DNA of 41,418 bases from positions 1 through 41,418 of the IMG/VR virus record IMGVR_UViG_3300027840_000003; one strand, 5' to 3'. This stretch comes from a virus. A program made the position numbers and the translations under genes. Below are positions 8,057 to 13,178 of this stretch, piece after piece. A model generated the notes under the pieces. That model saw nothing but the letters and a program-made list of their open reading frames with translations, was not told where the DNA came from and searched no databases. Positions within the stretch are counted from its first letter, which is position 1. Every line of letters starts with the position of its first letter.

Positions 8057-8147
8057 CAGATTAACAACTAAGCAGGACAGCACAGATGATACGTCTTATC
8101 ATCATTAAATAACTAAGACTAGCTACACCCTGCTTAGCTACAATCTG
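8057..8147 (+). ncRNA. Long structured hairpin in the early 5' leader
   Basis: Nested perfect stems: CAGATT 8057-8062 with AATCTG 8142-8147; CTAAGCAGG 8068-8076 with CCTGCTTAG 8129-8137; and an inner hairpin GATGATA 8085-8091 / TATCATC 8097-8103 with a 5-nt loop. Together they form a roughly 90-nt imperfect stem just downstream of the early promoter. TAGCTACA is repeated at 8120-8127 and 8135-8142, so an alternative pairing is possible. It could be a leader regulator, an RNA stabiliser or a replication RNA; no known riboswitch is recognised. Confidence 0.6.
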
Positions 8148-8199
8148 ATTTACAATTAGGATAGACTACAGGCGGTGATTAGCGAGAAATGAGTATATT

Positions 8200-8406
8200 A
8201 TGCTTAAATATGACAATAACACCAGTAGACAATTAACAGATTTATTAAATTTAGAAAAAAGACAATACGTCACAATCAAGCTAACACAAGACCAAGTATA
8301 TGTTATAAGAGATTTAATCTATGCACATACACTTGAAATACCAAACGACACGCCAGCACTTGCATTTTATAAAAGACTTATACAAAAGTTAAATGCAAAG
8401 CGTTAA
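8200..8406 (+). CDS. Early protein, 68 residues, unknown function
   Basis: First gene of the rightward arm. It is rich in charged and polar residues (DNNTSRQLTDLLNLEKRQYV) and has a helical second half ending KRLIQKLNAKR. There is no strong Shine-Dalgarno at ATG 8200; GCGAG lies 14 bp upstream. No membrane segment or zinc ligands. Small basic/acidic first early genes often act on the host, but nothing here shows that. Confidence 0.6.
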   Translation: MLKYDNNTSRQLTDLLNLEKRQYVTIKLTQDQVYVIRDLIYAHTLEIPNDTPALAFYKRLIQKLNAKR

Positions 8407-8498
8407 TTAAACTATAGATAATTAAATAATAACCGCTACACCGCTTGTAACCTATCCTAATTGAATAATAACTTATAACTGTAAAGGAGTTATAGACA

Positions 8499-8573
8499 AT
8501 GACAAAACTAATTATTAAAGACTACACAATAAATAAAAGCGGTAAACCATTTACCTATGAGGTTGAATTATGA
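8499..8573 (+). CDS. 24-residue early peptide
   Basis: ATG 8499 follows AAAGGAG at ideal distance, and the stop TGA overlaps the next gene's ATG (ATGA at 8570). The peptide (MTKLIIKDYTINKSGKPFTY and four more residues) is unlike anything known to me. The ribosome site and coupling make translation likely; it may serve mainly to couple the acidic protein that follows. Confidence 0.55.
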   Translation: MTKLIIKDYTINKSGKPFTYEVEL

Positions 8574-8788
8574 AAAAAATAGAGACAATCACCCTCAGCA
8601 CTCACAAAGTCGCTGATATATATGAACGCAATGGCGGTGGATATGCTGTGTTTATAGTTCAAAGTTATAACGACAATGATGACCACAGCGACGAGGCGAG
8701 AGAAAATGACGAAACAGACAGACAAATGATTGAGGACGATTATATAAGCGAACAATTAGACGATGAGGAGGACAAATGTTATGAATAA
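8570..8788 (+). CDS. Acidic early protein, 72 residues
   Basis: The first half is an ordinary mixed sequence ending GGGYAVFIVQSYND. The second half is extremely acidic (DNDDHSDEARENDETDRQ, then EDDY and QLDDEEDK). Strong net negative charge in a small early phage protein recalls DNA-mimic proteins such as Ocr, but no homology to them is visible, so this is only a suggestion. Translation is coupled to the upstream 24-residue gene. Confidence 0.6.
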   Translation: MKKIETITLSTHKVADIYERNGGGYAVFIVQSYNDNDDHSDEARENDETDRQMIEDDYISEQLDDEEDKCYE

Positions 8789-8915
8789 TATTACTGAAAA
8801 ACTAGACTACGCACTATCACTATTGATAGGCACTGAAAACGTAGACGGAATATACAACTGTAAAACAGCTGATGAGATAGACGAATATATATTAAACTTA
8901 AAGACTAAGGAGTAG
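8781..8915 (+). CDS. 44-residue early protein
   Basis: ATG 8781 lies inside the end of the preceding gene and follows GAGGAGGAC, a strong ribosome site 10 bp upstream. The protein is acidic and helical (NNITEKLDYALSLLIGTENV, then TADEIDEYI). Stop TAG lies 2 bp before the next ATG. No recognisable family. Confidence 0.6.
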   Translation: MNNITEKLDYALSLLIGTENVDGIYNCKTADEIDEYILNLKTKE

Positions 8916-8917
8916 TT

Positions 8918-9142
8918 ATGAATGACGAACAACGAGCTAACTTTAATCGAGGCGCTATGTTAGATAATCAAGCACAAGACGAGTACGAGCTAACACAGTT
9001 TATCAATTCATTAGAGGCAAGGCTTGCAGGATTTACTTCACAAGAGTTAATAGACGAGTATTACAGGCGGTTATTCTATCCGTATAATACAGCATTACAA
9101 CAAATGAAAGACAAGCTGGATAAACATATAACACCATTTTAA
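8918..9142 (+). CDS. Early protein, paralogue of the gene at 10149
   Basis: 74 residues, ATG 8918 after AAGGAGTAGTT. The central block LTQFINSLEARLAGFTSQEL is almost identical to LDQFINSLEGRLAGFTTQEL in the protein at 10149-10388, so the two are paralogues. Both continue into a helical region ending near a DKLDKHI / ERLARHL segment. The block looks like two amphipathic helices. Function unknown; duplication within one early operon suggests related regulatory or host-directed roles. Confidence 0.65.
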   Translation: MNDEQRANFNRGAMLDNQAQDEYELTQFINSLEARLAGFTSQELIDEYYRRLFYPYNTALQQMKDKLDKHITPF

Positions 9143-9190
9143 TAAAGTAAACTATAAGGCTAGTTTATACCTAGCCTGTGGGTCATAACC

Positions 9191-9221
9191 TTTACGATAT
9201 GGCTCACAGAGTGGGTATAAT
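9191..9221 (+). promoter_or_regulatory. Possible promoter with perfect -10 element
   Basis: TATAAT at 9216-9221 in the 100-bp gap before the membrane-anchor gene; the -35 is poor (TTTACG at 9191 with a 19-bp spacer, or TTACGA with 18). Confidence 0.3.
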
Positions 9222-9242
9222 CACCACTAGAAAGGATAAAAA

Positions 9243-9449
9243 ATGAAAAAGTCAATCATAGAACAAGTGAAAGCAGAGACAAAGAAACAACCACGAACTA
9301 TTAAAGTAAAAACTGTCGTTATCTCTGTATTTGTTGTGCTTGCGATTGTAGCTGCGTTTGTTGGTGGTGTATTTTACGCCAAAGCCGACAGCTCACGAGT
9401 TACAAGCGAAGCAAAAGTATTAGTTCAGACGTTAAAATCACAGAAATAG
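9243..9449 (+). CDS. Single-pass membrane protein (possible anchor of the next ORF)
   Basis: 68 residues, start ATG 9243 after AAAGGATAAA. It has a basic N-terminus (about 24 residues, many Lys/Arg), one strong transmembrane helix (about residues 26-45, VVISVFVVLAIVAAFVGGVF), and a short polar outside part. The positive-inside rule places the N-terminus in the cytoplasm. The following transglycosylase ORF is open in the -1 frame through the end of this gene and has no well-placed start. The two may form one protein through frameshifting, or a sequencing indel may have split a membrane-anchored cell-wall enzyme. Confidence 0.7.
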   Translation: MKKSIIEQVKAETKKQPRTIKVKTVVISVFVVLAIVAAFVGGVFYAKADSSRVTSEAKVLVQTLKSQK

Positions 9450-9502
9450 CGAAGTCAACCGACGCTATTGAGAAGCCACAGGTTGAGAGACTTATCGAGG
9501 AG

Positions 9503-9802
9503 GTGGAGCAATCCACGATTCAAGCTACAACGCCACCAGCGAGCTCCTACGAGCTCACAGAGCAACAAGCGAAAGAGTTTGTTTATATGAAAGAGTCAAG
9601 TAATAGACTAGACGCAGTAAATATAAGCAGTGGTGCTTGCGGACTTGGGCAAAGTTTACCATGTAGCAAGCTGGAAAGTGTTTGTAACGATTGGCGAACT
9701 AATTACGAGTGTCAAGACAATTTCTTTACTGATTATATGTTAAGACGATACGGAAGCTGGTCAAACGCTGTCGTATTTTGGCAATCGAATCGCTGGTGGT
9801 AA
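9503..9802 (+). CDS. Small lytic transglycosylase-like domain protein
   Basis: 99 residues from GTG 9503. FVYMKESSNRLDAVN carries the Glu of the lysozyme/SLT fold; SSGACGLGQSLPCSKL is the typical GACGLGQ substrate-cleft loop with its Cys pair; RRYGSWSNAVVFWQSNRWW is the C-terminal aromatic signature. This set matches small actinobacterial and Saccharibacteria-type peptidoglycan transglycosylases. Being in the early arm and away from the endolysin, it may act in entry or wall remodelling rather than lysis. The GTG abuts its GAGGAG, poor spacing, and the frame is open upstream into the membrane gene (see finding); a 186-residue fused product is possible. Confidence 0.7.
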   Translation: MEQSTIQATTPPASSYELTEQQAKEFVYMKESSNRLDAVNISSGACGLGQSLPCSKLESVCNDWRTNYECQDNFFTDYMLRRYGSWSNAVVFWQSNRWW

Positions 9803-9836
9803 ATATTAAAGACTAGGAAATAAAAGAAAGGGCGAG

Positions 9837-9998
9837 ATGAACTACGAGAAATTATTTAAGGAATTACAACCGCATCTTATCTTTATAGGTGGGCTGTTAA
9901 TCGGTGGGCTATTGTTCACTATCCTAACTTGGAATATAAGAAGTGCGAACATTGATAATTGGGAAAACGTAAGGTGCGAGATACAGGAGAAAAGATGA
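9837..9998 (+). CDS. 53-residue membrane protein
   Basis: ATG 9837 after GAAAGGGCGAG. One hydrophobic segment (about residues 13-31, HLIFIGGLLIGGLLFTILTW) lies between a charged N-terminus and a polar tail with one Cys. Its TGA overlaps the next ATG (ATGA). It lies just after the transglycosylase ORF and could assist it or act alone at the membrane, for example in superinfection exclusion; neither is shown. Confidence 0.6.
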   Translation: MNYEKLFKELQPHLIFIGGLLIGGLLFTILTWNIRSANIDNWENVRCEIQEKR

Positions 9999-10096
9999 AG
10001 ACTAATGTAATTCAAGTTGGAATATGGGCGATTTTCGCTTTAAGTATGCTATGCCTAAACCTAATTACTATATGGTTAATAAGTTTAATAAAATAG
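9995..10096 (+). CDS. 33-residue hydrophobic peptide
   Basis: Start ATG 9995 overlaps the previous stop (ATGA) and follows ACAGGAGAAA. Nearly the whole peptide is a transmembrane helix (VGIWAIFALSMLCLNLITIW). Tiny coupled membrane peptides are common in phage early operons. Function unknown. Confidence 0.55.
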   Translation: MKTNVIQVGIWAIFALSMLCLNLITIWLISLIK

Positions 10097-10098
10097 GC

Positions 10099-10127
10099 TT
10101 GACTAAAAAGAAGCACGAGCGTATAAT
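10099..10127 (+). promoter_or_regulatory. Strong sigma70-type promoter
   Basis: TTGACT (10099-10104), 17-bp spacer, perfect TATAAT (10122-10127), start predicted near 10134. It drives the second cluster of early genes beginning at 10149, starting right after the TAG of the hydrophobic peptide. Confidence 0.8.
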
Positions 10128-10148
10128 AGATATGAAAGGAAAGAAATT

Positions 10149-10388
10149 ATGAAAAATATAGTGGATGAATATCACGCACAAGATACAGATGAGAACGGCA
10201 ACTATCCAGGACAAGCTGAGGCAGAACTTGACCAATTTATAAACTCATTAGAGGGTAGATTAGCAGGTTTTACAACTCAGGAACTCGTTTTAGAAGTAAA
10301 CGACAGAACATTAAGAGCATTAAAAGAACTTACTGAAGCAAATGAAAGACTAGCTAGACACTTAGGTTTAGATAAGGCAGTATTTTAA
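10149..10388 (+). CDS. Early protein, paralogue of the gene at 8918
   Basis: 79 residues, ATG 10149 after AAAGGAAAG, first gene behind the strong promoter at 10099. It shares the FINSLE-RLAGFT-QEL block with the 8918 gene, preceded by an acidic Gln/Glu stretch and followed by a helical segment (TLRALKELTEANERLARHLG) likely to be coiled coil. Stop TAA overlaps the next ATG (TAATG). Confidence 0.65.
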   Translation: MKNIVDEYHAQDTDENGNYPGQAEAELDQFINSLEGRLAGFTTQELVLEVNDRTLRALKELTEANERLARHLGLDKAVF

Positions 10389-10711
10389 TGAAAGTCGGAG
10401 TTCAAATAATCAAAGAAAACTGGATGGAGTCAATGGTGAGGCGAGCCGAGGAGAGTTTAACCACTCTTACTATTCGTAAACCAGTAGTAAAGCATATACC
10501 AATACAATGCTGGAGTGAGATAAACAAGCGTGATGCTATACAAGACGTAATAGCACACGATAAGACACCTTGCTCACGTATTTATAGCAAATTACCAGAT
10601 TGGGTGTATCAAACACGTGCAGGTGAGATACGCAACTCAGGTGGTAAAACATACATAGTAACACAAACGAACTATACGGAAAAACAGGATAGTTCAAAAG
10701 GAGGTTTGTAA
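10388..10711 (+). CDS. Early protein, 107 residues, unknown function
   Basis: Start ATG 10388 is coupled to the preceding stop by TAATG. The protein is mixed alpha/beta and basic, with two separated Cys (PIQCWSEINKRDA and KTPCSRIYSKLPDWV). No catalytic pattern is recognised. It ends in TAATG with the next gene, so the early genes here are one tightly coupled operon. Confidence 0.6.
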   Translation: MKVGVQIIKENWMESMVRRAEESLTTLTIRKPVVKHIPIQCWSEINKRDAIQDVIAHDKTPCSRIYSKLPDWVYQTRAGEIRNSGGKTYIVTQTNYTEKQDSSKGGL

Positions 10712-10968
10712 TGGTAAAAGATAAAACACCCTTAGTTAATACAGACGATATAGATAAACAGTTAGATGACGCTATTTTGCACAGCAGAGGTGGCGATGTA
10801 GTCGCTAATATCAACGAAGATTTACTCAAGCAATCACTTCACCAACTAATACAGGAACGAGAGAAGAAAGCACTACTAAAAGGTGCAGAGTATGGCATAG
10901 ACGCAGTTCAATCTGGTTTAGACAAACTAGTAGTGATGTTTAACTTAGCTAAGGAGTTATCTAAATGA
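10711..10968 (+). CDS. Early protein, 85 residues, unknown function
   Basis: ATG 10711 after AAAGGAGGTTTGTA, the strongest ribosome site of this cluster, overlapping the previous stop. It is helical and charged, with LLKQSLHQLIQEREKKALLK in the middle; no motif identified. The last 4 bases overlap the next start (ATGA). Confidence 0.6.
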   Translation: MVKDKTPLVNTDDIDKQLDDAILHSRGGDVVANINEDLLKQSLHQLIQEREKKALLKGAEYGIDAVQSGLDKLVVMFNLAKELSK

Positions 10969-11267
10969 GTGATATAGAAGATAAACAGTTACGCATATCT
11001 ATCGCTGATGTCTTAATGAAACCCAATCAAGCGTGGCGTGGTATGAAAAAAATACCTATTGAACTGATATGGGGATTTGAGGATTTGATTGAGAGTGAGG
11101 TTAAAAAGGCGAGGATAAACGAACTTAAACAACTAGAACCACCAGAACAATACAAAGAATACGCAATAATTATGGGTAGCGAAAGTTGTCAGATATGTGG
11201 GTTTAACTCAGAAGTATTTAGAAAGCACATTTTAGACCGTATTAACAGTTTAGAGGAGAATAAGTAA
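10965..11267 (+). CDS. Early protein with CxxC pair, 100 residues
   Basis: Starts by ATGA overlap with the previous gene. The N-terminal half contains QAWRGMKKIPIELIWGFEDL; the C-terminal half has SESCQICGFNSEVFRKHILD, one CxxC and a His that could bind zinc only together with another chain. No known family. TAATG couples it to the following gene. Confidence 0.6.
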   Translation: MSDIEDKQLRISIADVLMKPNQAWRGMKKIPIELIWGFEDLIESEVKKARINELKQLEPPEQYKEYAIIMGSESCQICGFNSEVFRKHILDRINSLEENK

Positions 11268-11545
11268 TGAAACTTAAACGTCTAACACCTACTCAGAAGA
11301 TAGAGATTTGGCAACCTAGATACCACGACAAGATGCTTCTTATAGCCAAGTGGAAAGTAGGTCTTCATAATCTAATAGTATTTACGAAAGACGAACGATT
11401 AAAAGGAGAGTTTTACCTCTCGGCTACCACTATAAATAAGTATCCAATAGAGAAGATAAGAGACAAGACAGGCACAGAACGAGAGTTCTACGCAGTTCCA
11501 CAAGATGAACTAGAAAGGTTTGAGGGCAGATATGAACAAGACTAA
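11267..11545 (+). CDS. Conserved-looking phage protein, 92 residues
   Basis: KIEIWQPRYHDKMLLIAKWK followed by GLHNLIVFTKDERLKGEFYL is a pattern I recall from small proteins of many phages: strands with W-PRY-D and FYLS motifs. No function is established. Start ATG is coupled by TAATG; ATG 11532 of the next gene lies inside its end. Confidence 0.6.
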   Translation: MKLKRLTPTQKIEIWQPRYHDKMLLIAKWKVGLHNLIVFTKDERLKGEFYLSATTINKYPIEKIRDKTGTEREFYAVPQDELERFEGRYEQD

Positions 11546-11726
11546 AGAAACAATGATAAAGAAGTTCGGCAGCGAAAAAGCCTATAAAGAATATATGAGA
11601 ACAATCGCTAGTAAGGCAGGAAAATCCACCTCTGGCTATCCATTCGCTCACGGAAAAGTCAATCCTAGCGTAGCTGGTAGATTTGGTGGTAAAATGAAGA
11701 AGTTAAATAAGGAGAAAGTGTATTAA
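11532..11726 (+). CDS. KGG-type small basic phage protein
   Basis: 64 residues from ATG 11532 (ribosome site GAGGG 6 bp upstream; an in-frame TTG 12 bp earlier is less likely). YMRTIASKAGKSTSGYPFAH followed by GRFGGKMKK is a short Gly/Lys-rich family common in Gram-positive phages, related in style to the protein at 14327. Function unknown; basic charge suggests nucleic-acid contact. Confidence 0.6.
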   Translation: MNKTKETMIKKFGSEKAYKEYMRTIASKAGKSTSGYPFAHGKVNPSVAGRFGGKMKKLNKEKVY

Positions 11727-11814
11727 TACGTTAGAATCTCATAAGATTTATTACGAATACGATATTAACTTAAGTCAAGTAAGAAAACGAATCAAGAAGC
11801 GAACCATTAAATAA
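11722..11814 (+). CDS. Possible 30-residue ORF with ATT start
   Basis: A coding-like basic peptide (NTLESHKIYYEYDINLSQVR) follows AAGGAGAAAGTGT at ideal distance, but the codon at that distance is ATT, and no ATG, GTG or TTG opens this frame. Either a rare ATT start is used or the ORF is a remnant. Low certainty. Confidence 0.25.
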   Translation: MNTLESHKIYYEYDINLSQVRKRIKKRTIK

Positions 11815-11816
11815 AG

Positions 11817-11860
11817 AATATCCCCTAGTTACGAAAGGATGTAACATCATAGGGGATATT
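11817..11860 (+). terminator. Strong hairpin ending the early gene cluster
   Basis: Perfect 11-bp stem AATATCCCCTA (11817-11827) / TAGGGGATATT (11850-11860), with an inner GTTAC/GTAAC stem in the loop. It is followed by TGATTTCTG, only a weak T-run, so termination would rely mainly on the stem. Confidence 0.55.
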
Positions 11861-11861
11861 T

Positions 11862-12197
11862 GATTTCTGTGGCGAAGGGTGGGCGTCCAACCACAGTTAA
11901 CGCATTATAACATTTTTACCCAATGCAAACAACCCTAGATTTTTGATTGTAAGGGCTACAGGCAATTATCAGAGGGTCTTTAACTAAGTAAGTATATGAG
12001 TTCCACAATTACTTAGGTATAGATTCATTGAGAGTTGCCTATCTATTAAACAGTGATAAAACAACCCCGATTGTTAAAGTGCCATTACTTAGTGTAAAGG
12101 CGGTCATTCCTACCCCAGACCGCAGGGGACTGTTTTGCTTAGTTACTATCTATTTTATAGTCCGATAGTGGGTAGCAAAAAACTCTTGCCTAGACTA
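11862..12197 (+). ncRNA. Non-coding, heavily structured stretch (candidate structured RNA)
   Basis: No ORF with a ribosome site. Many local inverted repeats: GCATT 11902-11906 / AATGC 11922-11926; AGGCAA 11960-11965 / TTGCCT 12035-12040 enclosing CTAAGTAA 11984-11991 / TTACTTAG 12009-12016; GCGGTC 12100-12105 / GACCGC 12118-12123 with CCCC in its loop and GGGG just after. TTTTGCT 12133-12139 / AGCAAAA 12174-12180 encloses ACTATC 12145-12150 / GATAGT 12164-12169. The density of stems suggests a folded RNA or a protein-binding control region. No known RNA family is recognised. Confidence 0.4.
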
Positions 12198-12226
12198 TTG
12201 ACATAAGTTCAGTCGTCGAGTATACT
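12198..12226 (+). promoter_or_regulatory. Strong sigma70-type promoter
   Basis: TTGACA (12198-12203), 17-bp spacer, TATACT (12221-12226). Start expected near 12233, only about 20 nt before a terminator hairpin. Confidence 0.8.
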
Positions 12227-12251
12227 ATAAGCAATTCGAGAAAACTGAAGG

Positions 12252-12277
12252 ACTGCCCCGTAAGGGGTAGTTTTCTT
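12252..12277 (+). terminator. Intrinsic terminator with GTAA tetraloop
   Basis: Stem ACTGCCCC (12252-12259) / GGGGTAGT (12264-12271) with loop GTAA, followed by TTTCTT. AGAAAACT at 12239-12246 can pair with AGTTTTCT 12269-12276, an A-tract/U-tract arrangement seen in bidirectional terminators. With the promoter 25 bp upstream it would make an RNA of about 45 nt, or act as an attenuator. Confidence 0.65.
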
Positions 12278-12285
12278 ATCATTCC

Positions 12286-12315
12286 CTATTCTGTTTGTTC
12301 AAGAAAACTGAATAG
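12286..12315. repeat. Second hairpin and direct repeat after the terminator
   Basis: CTATTCTGTT (12286-12295) pairs with AACTGAATAG (12306-12315) with one T-T mismatch. The loop side contains AGAAAACTGAA (12303-12312 region), a direct repeat of 12239-12249. Confidence 0.4.
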
Positions 12316-12362
12316 TTAAGTCAAGATTATCACTAACTATATGTAAATGTCAAGTAAATGAT

Positions 12363-12857
12363 TTATAAAAAGTTATACACCCCAAATTTACCGTATTTTT
12401 TAAATGCTAATTCATCCCATTTCTTAGCGGCTGTGATTTCATCATTAAATGAACCATGATATTTTTTATCAAATACAACAGACCATGTTTTTTTTGATAC
12501 TGCATGAACTCCGATATATTGGTTACTACTATTCTCTCTCTTGTTTCTATTCCAAGCACTTTGCTGTTTAGTGATATATCGTAAATTTATACTTCTATTA
12601 TCAAGTTTATCTCTATTAATATGGTCAATGAACATACCTTCTACTGGATGTAATACTTCATGGTGTAGATATATATATGCTCTTTCGCCTTTTTTCTTTC
12701 CTCTGTTTTCGTGCCTATTAGTGCTTCTGAAAACGTATCCTAAACTATTAACGTGCCATCTATATTGACTAAAATATTCACCATCATAATCACCATCAAC
12801 AAGTGTATATTTACCTTTACCATGTTTTCCAACTAACTTAATTATTTTATATTCCAT
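12363..12857 (-). CDS. HNH homing endonuclease with AP2-like C-terminus
   Basis: 164 residues, antisense to the surrounding early genes. YIYLHHEVLHPVEGMFIDHI and NRDKLDNRSINLRYITKQQS form the HNH site of the intron/phage homing family (HH, DH, N). The C-terminal QYIGVHAVSKKTWSVVFDKK, GSFNDEITAAKKWDELAFKK is the AP2-like DNA-binding domain usually fused to it. Opposite orientation and location in a gap between a promoter/terminator leader and the helicase operon point to a free-standing mobile insertion. ATG 12857 has only a weak ribosome site (AGTGAAAT). Confidence 0.9.
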   Translation of the reverse strand: MEYKIIKLVGKHGKGKYTLVDGDYDGEYFSQYRWHVNSLGYVFRSTNRHENRGKKKGERAYIYLHHEVLHPVEGMFIDHINRDKLDNRSINLRYITKQQSAWNRNKRENSSNQYIGVHAVSKKTWSVVFDKKYHGSFNDEITAAKKWDELAFKKYGKFGVYNFL

Positions 12858-12896
12858 TATTTCACTTTACTATAAACATATAATATTTGTCAACTA

Positions 12897-12925
12897 TTGA
12901 CTTATGATGGTTATGTTGCTATAGT
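12897..12925 (+). promoter_or_regulatory. Promoter of the helicase operon
   Basis: TTGACT (12897-12902), 17-bp spacer, TATAGT (12920-12925) preceded by TGC, an extended -10. It starts transcription near 12932, about 20 nt before the first gene of the replication cluster. Confidence 0.7.
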
Positions 12926-12950
12926 TATTAGTAACTAAAGAAAGGGTATT

Positions 12951-13178
12951 ATGTCTATCGGGGAGATATTTTCTGAACGGAAAGAGGATATAATGAACGA
13001 CATTAAAAATAGTCGTCAGAACCTTATTGTCTATCAGAAGTGCGTATCAACCTTTGGAAAAGAGTGGTTAGAGACAGTTGAATTAGAGAAGGACTATTTT
13101 AACTCTTTAATGGAACGACTAATCAATCTAAAAAAGTGGGGTAATAAACGTGGACTATCTGTTAAAAAGAGTAACTGA
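12951..13178 (+). CDS. 75-residue helical protein before the helicase
   Basis: Start ATG 12951 after AAAGAAAGGGT. Mostly amphipathic helices with charged residues (ERKEDIMNDIKNSRQNLIVY, LINLKKWGNK). It overlaps the helicase start by 29 bp. Position suggests a replication accessory such as a helicase loader, but no AAA+ motif exists, so the role is unknown. Confidence 0.6.
   Translation: MSIGEIFSERKEDIMNDIKNSRQNLIVYQKCVSTFGKEWLETVELEKDYFNSLMERLINLKKWGNKRGLSVKKSN

Noticed and set aside
12100-12128. H-type pseudoknot from GCGGTC/GACCGC with CCCC/GGGG
   Set aside because: The connecting loop would be one base across a 6-bp stem, sterically unlikely; competing hairpins are simpler.
12133-12180. 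Group I intron remnant (TATAGTCC resembles the P7 S element next to an HNH gene)
   Set aside because: No matching R element, no exon halves flanking it, and the HNH gene is antisense; the match is too short.
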